From the NCBI GenBank assembly GCA_964017065.1, contig OZ024791.1, positions 4,082,547-4,146,546 of the forward strand: a DNA stretch of 64,000 nucleotides, given 5' to 3'. The DNA is from Haliclona indistincta. Its lineage: Eukaryota > Porifera > Demospongiae > Haplosclerida > Chalinidae. A program made the position numbers and the translations under genes. Shown here in pieces: positions 55,930 through 64,000 of the stretch. Under the pieces are notes generated by a model that made no database searches, was not told where the DNA came from, and worked only from the letters and a program-made list of their open reading frames with translations. Each line of letters starts with the position of its first letter. The first letter of the stretch is position 1.

Positions 55930-56622
55930 GACCTTTGGACACTGCATGCTAGGCGTGCTCCAACTGAGTCCTCCACCTAGCCCAGTTCCGGCTGAGCAGT
56001 CTCCGATTTCCACCTGCCGTGGCACTTACTTAGCCTGTCCGGAACACCCGCTGCAGCTGCAGCAGTAGCTCCCCGTGCTCTCAGGCTATGTAGCCCGAAC
56101 TGGCTACGGTCGTAACCAAGCTGGTCTAGTTTAGCGAGGAAACCTCGCGCATTCGGGTGTAGTAGACCGCCTGAGGGACGTAGGCGTTCCCCTTTTCCAG
56201 AGTGGTCACACCCCTAAAGATGTGGAGCTCGGACGAGCTCGGAGGACTGTTTGCAGCAGTCACATATTTCTCTAGCATAGCCACTGGACAAGTGTCGTTA
56301 CTTTTCCTAGCGACTAGAACGGTGTCTCCTTGTCTGTACTGGTCCATTTTACTCGATACATTGTGGACGGACATGGCTGATTCCGTGAATCGACCATGTC
56401 GCAGGCAGCATCTCAGCTTAGCTAATTCGTCGATGCGGAGGAATGCTGCAAAAGCCAGCAACGCGCTCGCTGCCAAACGGATATCAGACAGTTAGGGGAG
56501 GACCCTAAGCTTTCTACCATGCTTTTCAGCATCTCCACGGTCATTGGCTCTTTTCGAACTTTTGGGCGAGCTAGCATTGTCTCCCATACTCCTGGCCCTG
56601 ACAATATATCTGAAAAAGGCAT
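55930..56622 (-). pseudogene. tyrosine recombinase of the DIRS/PAT/Ngaro-like element, broken
   Basis: Would integrate the circular DNA form. Visible parts: RKEPMTVEMLKSMVESLG (56622-56500 region), then in another frame AASALLAFAAFLRIDELAKL, with the first catalytic Arg in RIDEL (about 56430). After a second frame change near 56140 comes LHSLRARGATAAAAAGVPDR, with the H-x-x-R box (His codon 56090-56088), then HGRWKSETA. Where the family has its nucleophilic tyrosine shortly after this block the codon is TAG (55979-55977), and the same frame continues with VEDS-type sequence. The N-terminal DNA-binding part is missing or replaced by the minisatellite. Inactive as it stands. Confidence 0.85.
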
Positions 56623-56764
56623 TACTGCTCCATTACATATACATTTTGCTTGCTAAGATAACTGTACACACTTTACCCGATACTATACTCGACTCTAGCT
56701 GCATTACAACTCTGATTAGTCAGCCTATACATCGGAATGTTAGATAGGACCCATATACCCATGT

Positions 56765-57175
56765 TACGGCCATCAGATGGCTACACTCCAGCCACTGGGT
56801 GGCTACGTACAAGCCATTGGATGGCTACCACCAGCCATCAGATGGCTACAGCTACACACCAGCCATCGGATGGCTATACAGTATACACAAGCCATCAGAT
56901 GGCTACAGCTACACACCAGCCACCAGATGGCTACAGCTACACACCAGCCACAAGATGGCTACAGCTACACACCAGCCATCGGATGGCTATACAGTATACA
57001 CAAGCCATCAGATGGCTACGCACCAGCCACCAGATGGCTACAGCTACACACCAGCCATCGGATGGCTACAGCTACACACCAGCCATCGGATGGCTATATA
57101 GCATACACAAGCCATCAGATGGCTACGTACCAGCCATCGGATGGCTACACACTAGTCATCGAATGACTATAATAC
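56765..57175. repeat. palindromic minisatellite (AGCCATC-R-GATGGCT units)
   Basis: About fifteen units, each centred on the near-perfect palindrome AGCCATCRGATGGCT. They are separated by short spacers of two kinds: ACAGCTACACACC, and ATACAGTATACACA which is itself palindromic. Units alternate in a higher-order pattern. Because the units contain no stop codons, all three plus-strand frames stay open over several hundred bases. It lies between the RT and recombinase regions of the retrotransposon. Confidence 0.92.
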
Positions 57176-57305
57176 ATAGCTAAGATCATGCATGATTGCA
57201 GTCCAATCATCTGCTAGCTACCCAATGAACACCCACCAACTACCATGTGCTTATTTATTTTGATTTATAGTGTTGCAACAAACTGCCCATGCATACTGGT
57301 GCTGC

Positions 57306-60302
57306 CTAGGAAGAAAAATTGCACCGCAAAGCAAGCACTGGAGTATTAGGCAACTCCCCATTAAACAATACTGCCCCCGACAATCCTGGTAAAAATAGAT
57401 GCTGAATTCTAGGTAGCTCCCAAACATCAACTACAAAGTCTGCGAAAAAATTGCTATCTGGACATAACATGGGCCAAAATGGAGCTGAGAACCAGCATGG
57501 GACTACCAGTGTGCCTATAGCACCACACGCCTGAGCATGTCTAATTACTCTTGGAACCAGTGAGATAGGTGGGCACCACCAGTTATTCTCGCCACCCCAG
57601 TGGGATGTGAATGCATCTATTGCTTCTGTGCTCGGGCTCCAATGTCGACTATTAAAACGAGGAAGCTGGGTGTTGTTACAACTAGCAAATCGGTCTACTG
57701 TATGTGGTCCCCACACTTGTTGTAACACACTAAAAACTGCTGGGTTAAGTTTCCAATCATCATAATCTAGAATTCTACTTAAGTAATCGGCTCGCTCATT
57801 GAGCTCTCGTGGAATCCACTCTGGCTCTAAGTGGATATGGTTGATCATAGACAGAGAAAACACCTCTAGAGCCACCTTCTGAAGGTGCTCCTTTCTACTA
57901 CCCACCTGCAGTATACGCACCACATTTTGGTTGTCTGTAAACCATCTTACACGTGAATCACGCAACTTAGCTGCCATCGAGTGCAGCACTCGATAAACAG
58001 CAGTCAGCTCACGCCAGGTTGAGCTCTGTGCCGCTTCCTCTGGCGACCATTGCCCGAACGCTGTGCTTGGACCATGCTCTACCACGTACCCACCAAAACC
58101 TGTGTCGCTAGCATCAGAGTACACTACTCTAACAGCAGATGGAGCTCTCCAAAATGGATGAGCATTAAAGTCAGATACTCTTTTCTCCCAAAAATTGAGC
58201 TCATACTCTGCTTGAGGGGAGAGCTGTAAACGATCACACCAACTACACCTGGCTTCGATCGTTGCATACAAGCTGCGAGTCATGAAGCGAGTCAGAGGAC
58301 CAATCGCCAAGCCCATAGCTATTATTTTACCCACCACACTAGCTAGCAATCTAGCTGGGACCCATCTCATGCCAATGGTCTGTTTCAACTGGCGTTTTAA
58401 CAAAGTTATCTTCTCAGCAGGGACCTCGAGGTGCCCTACTGATGTATCAATCACAAATCCTAACCACGACAACCTCTGTACAGGTGACCACTGCGATTTA
58501 ACAGGATGGGTAACAAACCCTGCACTGCTAAGGGTCTTGCGAACAAAATCGCTAGCTGTGAGTGCTGAATGCTTATCAGCAGCGACTGCTAGGCCGTCAT
58601 CCAAATAGAGAACAATTCTAATGCCACTAGCACGCCAATATCGAACCAAAGGACGCAATAGCTTAGTAAAAACATAGCAAGCAGTTGACAACCCAAAGGG
58701 CAACACAGTGAACATATAATAAGCCCCACCCCATTCAATGCCAAGAAACCTTTGGTGGGCTTCTGCTACATCCACATGATGATACCCTGACTTTAAGTCA
58801 AACGAAAACATGTAATCATTACGTTCCAACAGTAACATAGCTGTTCGTAGATCCTCATATTTGAATTTTTGCTTCCACAAATATTTGTTCAGAAACCGGA
58901 GATTGACCACTAACCTCAGCTTACCAGAGCTATTCTCTACCACAGACAGAGGACTACATATGTGAGGCTTTAGCTCTATTTGCTTGATGCACCCACCTAC
59001 CAGCAATTCCTCTATACTAGTTTGGACAAATTCAGATCTGAAATAAGCCGACGGCTGATTTTTCTGCGATCGCACTGGTGGTTCCGATTTCAGCGGCAAC
59101 ACATAACCTGACTCAATGATAGATAAAACTGACTGCGGTGCAACAAGCTCTTCCTTCCAAAATGAAATATGCTCTTTAAGTCTACCTTTCACTGTAGGTA
59201 TTACATTACTAACAGCCTCAGAGGTCACCTCTGCTGCACACATAATGTCATGTGACAGCAAAGTTACCTCCTCTAGGTCACCCTCAGCAGCAACAACAAC
59301 ACTGTCAACAATATTGCTATCAACACCAATATCAGCTGCACACCCATCTGACAACACTTGTTTACAACTACCAGGCACACCGACCATTCCTCCATGTATC
59401 CCTTGTACATGTGTACCATGTTGGTGAGATAACCCAGCGGCTGCACCAAGTGTCTGATCACAAGGGCTCAATACATATGACTCCCCTTCACTATGAACCT
59501 CTGAAGGTGCCTCTGACTCATCTACTGCAGATGTACCTGCATTCTCACTACTACCTGTACACACATTGTCTACATGCTCTGACTCCATACCACACACAAA
59601 CCCAGTATCACTATGGACCTTCAGGGGGGGATACCAGACAGTCTTACTGCTGGAGGCTTGTGTCTTTGGGCAGTAGTTCTCCATCTGTCCGCAAGTGAAA
59701 CACGGTCCCGGCATCTTGGGCGTGGATGGCTGAGCTGGAGCACGCCTCACGAAGGGCAGCGCTGACGGGTGTGGCTGAAAGGTCTCCATAGCACTGGCTG
59801 AGCGCTTCGACGCCTTGCTCTTCTCGGCAGGTGCCTTCCTTTTGCGAGCAGCCTTTCGCTCCGCAGCCTTCTCCGCCTTCTCCATTCTTTTCTCATCATC
59901 GGAGTTATCGGCTAACTCGTCAGCCGTATATTCGTTCACGACAGTCCAGCCTAGCTCTGACCGATCCGCGATCTTAATGAGCTTTTGACGGTCGGCTATA
60001 ACTTCTCTACCTTTCTTTAGAGACTCCAGCGCTGACTTGATGTTACTTGCTGATGGTATAGTGGCGCTGGAGCCTCCAGACTGCAACTCGACTTCAGCTT
60101 CTCGCATTGCGTCGTCTACATTCTCATTGACCTTACTCTGCTCCTCGTGGGACTTCTTTTTAAATGCGTACCTAGGCTCCTGCCGAGCTCTTCTAGCCGC
60201 TGTTGCAGCCACCTTATCCTGACCTTCTCGCAACTCTTTCCTGAATTCCTCCAATTTCTCATCTAGCTTCTGCATCATCTTTTGTATTGCCTCCGACATC
60301 AT
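57306..60302 (-). CDS. Gag-like plus reverse transcriptase-RNase H polyprotein of the DIRS/PAT/Ngaro-like element
   Basis: Intact frame of 998 residues from ATG 60302 (MMSEAIQKMMQKLDEK). It begins with a coiled-coil-like Glu/Lys-rich segment, then a basic stretch and a reduced zinc knuckle (CFTCGQMENYCPK). After an acidic Ser-rich linker comes the reverse transcriptase (about residues 440-660): LRLVVNLRFLNKYL, FDLKSGYHHVDV, LPFGLSTACYVF and the YLDD catalytic pair in VLYLDDGLAVA. RNase H follows (YSDASDTGFGG, WRELTAVYRVL, WFTDNQNVV). The C-terminal domain contains VDRFASCNNTQLPRFNSR and ENNWWCPPISLVPRVIRHA, resembling the methyltransferase-like region of DIRS/PAT elements. I placed the start at 60302 because the in-frame sequence upstream lies in the A1 repeat. 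No internal stop was seen. Confidence 0.92.
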   Translation of the reverse strand: MMSEAIQKMMQKLDEKLEEFRKELREGQDKVAATAARRARQEPRYAFKKKSHEEQSKVNENVDDAMREAEVELQSGGSSATIPSASNIKSALESLKKGREVIADRQKLIKIADRSELGWTVVNEYTADELADNSDDEKRMEKAEKAAERKAARKRKAPAEKSKASKRSASAMETFQPHPSALPFVRRAPAQPSTPKMPGPCFTCGQMENYCPKTQASSSKTVWYPPLKVHSDTGFVCGMESEHVDNVCTGSSENAGTSAVDESEAPSEVHSEGESYVLSPCDQTLGAAAGLSHQHGTHVQGIHGGMVGVPGSCKQVLSDGCAADIGVDSNIVDSVVVAAEGDLEEVTLLSHDIMCAAEVTSEAVSNVIPTVKGRLKEHISFWKEELVAPQSVLSIIESGYVLPLKSEPPVRSQKNQPSAYFRSEFVQTSIEELLVGGCIKQIELKPHICSPLSVVENSSGKLRLVVNLRFLNKYLWKQKFKYEDLRTAMLLLERNDYMFSFDLKSGYHHVDVAEAHQRFLGIEWGGAYYMFTVLPFGLSTACYVFTKLLRPLVRYWRASGIRIVLYLDDGLAVAADKHSALTASDFVRKTLSSAGFVTHPVKSQWSPVQRLSWLGFVIDTSVGHLEVPAEKITLLKRQLKQTIGMRWVPARLLASVVGKIIAMGLAIGPLTRFMTRSLYATIEARCSWCDRLQLSPQAEYELNFWEKRVSDFNAHPFWRAPSAVRVVYSDASDTGFGGYVVEHGPSTAFGQWSPEEAAQSSTWRELTAVYRVLHSMAAKLRDSRVRWFTDNQNVVRILQVGSRKEHLQKVALEVFSLSMINHIHLEPEWIPRELNERADYLSRILDYDDWKLNPAVFSVLQQVWGPHTVDRFASCNNTQLPRFNSRHWSPSTEAIDAFTSHWGGENNWWCPPISLVPRVIRHAQACGAIGTLVVPCWFSAPFWPMLCPDSNFFADFVVDVWELPRIQHLFLPGLSGAVLFNGELPNTPVLALRCNFSS

Positions 60303-60350
60303 GAAAATGAAGTAGTACTCGACAAAATCGTATAAGTGAATTTGCAGATA

Positions 60351-60504
60351 AATTAACAGAGTGGCGAAATGCACAACCCTAGAATGACTGCATTAACTAA
60401 TCCACACCTTAAATACCCTACCACACCATGACATCATGCTACGTCATGCATTGTCGGGAGCATATTTTCCGTCTAATTACTTCGTAAAACGACACAAAAT
60501 ATAT
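60351..60504 (-). repeat. split direct repeat A1 (154 bp)
   Basis: 5' end of the retrotransposon. Identical by eye to A2. The Gag-RT start codon lies 49 bp inside. It may contain the element's promoter. Confidence 0.92.
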
Positions 60505-60805
60505 TATGCATGTATTATTATATTTATCATTACAAGACCCATTTTCTTGTTTTATGGTCATCTATCTTTTCCTTACTCTTATCTTTGTTTAGTGTTGCAT
60601 TCAGATAAACGGTGTTCCCCCCTGTAATTTACATTATACATAAATACCGCATAACGGAAATCATGAACGATTTTTAATCTGTGCCCAATTGATAGCAACA
60701 CAGGAGTACAGTACTGCATTTGAGTTCCAACTAGAAAACCATGTGATGCCGCTCAATGGAAGTATAATAATAGTAAATGTAATACTGTGTCTCTGAGCTA
60801 CTGCA
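60505..60805. other. spacer between the retrotransposon and the MCM7 stop
   Basis: About 300 bp of MCM7 3' flanking sequence, AT-rich, including the probable 3' untranslated region. The first base outside the element lies in TATGCATGTATT. No target duplication is expected for this class and none is seen. Confidence 0.5.

Positions 60806-64000
<3,195 letters not shown>

Larger units (their letters stand above)
55125..60504 (-). mobile_element. tyrosine-recombinase retrotransposon of the DIRS/PAT/Ngaro group with split direct repeats
   Basis: Full-length 5.4-kb element read on the minus strand. Order from its 5' end: repeat A1 (60504-60351), Gag-RT-RNase H frame (60302-57306), palindromic minisatellite (about 57175-56765), damaged tyrosine recombinase (56622 to about 55930), repeat B1 (55892-55780), repeat A2 (55779-55626), 388 bp, and repeat B2 (55237-55125). 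A1…B1A2…B2 is the split-direct-repeat arrangement of PAT and Ngaro elements, not the inverted ends of DIRS1. The post-RNase H domain with a CPPIS motif resembles the methyltransferase-like domain of DIRS/PAT, so the subgroup is left open. It sits between MPI (5' side) and MCM7 (3' side). Both repeat pairs look 100% identical, pointing to recent insertion. Confidence 0.9.

Noticed and set aside
56737..57183. Three overlapping plus-strand open frames with repeated peptides such as QPSDGYSYTP
   Set aside because: They are all produced by the stop-free palindromic minisatellite inside a retrotransposon. All three frames being open argues for repeat composition, not coding.

Overview
The window reads as nuclear DNA of an early-branching metazoan, and a sponge (Porifera) is the best guess. 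It is AT-rich, with compact multi-exon genes, mostly short GT-AG introns and short intergenic spacers. A GPI-anchored glypican and a collybistin/ASEF-type SH3-DH-PH RhoGEF place it in Metazoa. The sponge assignment is inference from gene density, intron size and the style of the small transposons. One 200-base run of N (43220-43419) marks an assembly gap.

Layout, left to right. eIF2A (minus, 5' part only, 924-3238) shares a 56-bp head-to-head promoter with the mitochondrial ribosomal protein bL36m gene MRPL36 (plus). A diverged, zinc-ligand-poor relative of bL36m follows in tandem (plus, 4175-4459). A RhoGEF gene (minus, 4646-17426) has two alternative first coding exons, and its introns hold many small inverted-repeat transposons. 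A SEC24C/D-type COPII cargo adaptor (minus, 19706-31488) is head-to-head with SPRYD7 (plus, from 31746) across a 257-bp spacer that carries a perfect CRE palindrome. SPRYD7 intron 2 contains a perfect 151-bp inverted repeat. Its intron 3 contains 6.1 kb of LINE sequence with a restriction-like endonuclease plus an 18S rRNA fragment, bracketed by 57-bp direct repeats. The last SPRYD7 exons are frame-disrupted next to the assembly gap. Four minus-strand genes follow: a zinc-dependent polyol dehydrogenase (43551-46365), a glypican (46552-48974), mannose-6-phosphate isomerase MPI (50396-54907) and MCM7 (60806 to beyond the right edge).

A 5.4-kb tyrosine-recombinase retrotransposon of the DIRS/PAT/Ngaro group (55125-60504) fills the MPI-MCM7 spacer. 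Its split direct repeats (A1, B1A2, B2) look identical base for base. Its recombinase is broken by two frame changes and by a TAG stop where the catalytic tyrosine is expected. A palindromic minisatellite sits inside it.

The host genes are ordinary housekeeping genes (translation, COPII secretion, DNA replication licensing, sugar metabolism, Rho signalling, cell-surface proteoglycan) with no shared pathway. The unusual biology is mainly in the mobile DNA: an 18S-linked LINE composite, the trans-mobilised-looking PAT/Ngaro element, and several perfect or near-perfect fold-back repeats inside introns. The bL36m pair, the two-promoter RhoGEF and the in-frame 48-nt MCM7 intron are also worth a look. 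Exon boundaries were read by eye from GT/AG signals and conserved protein blocks, so individual splice sites may be off by a few bases.
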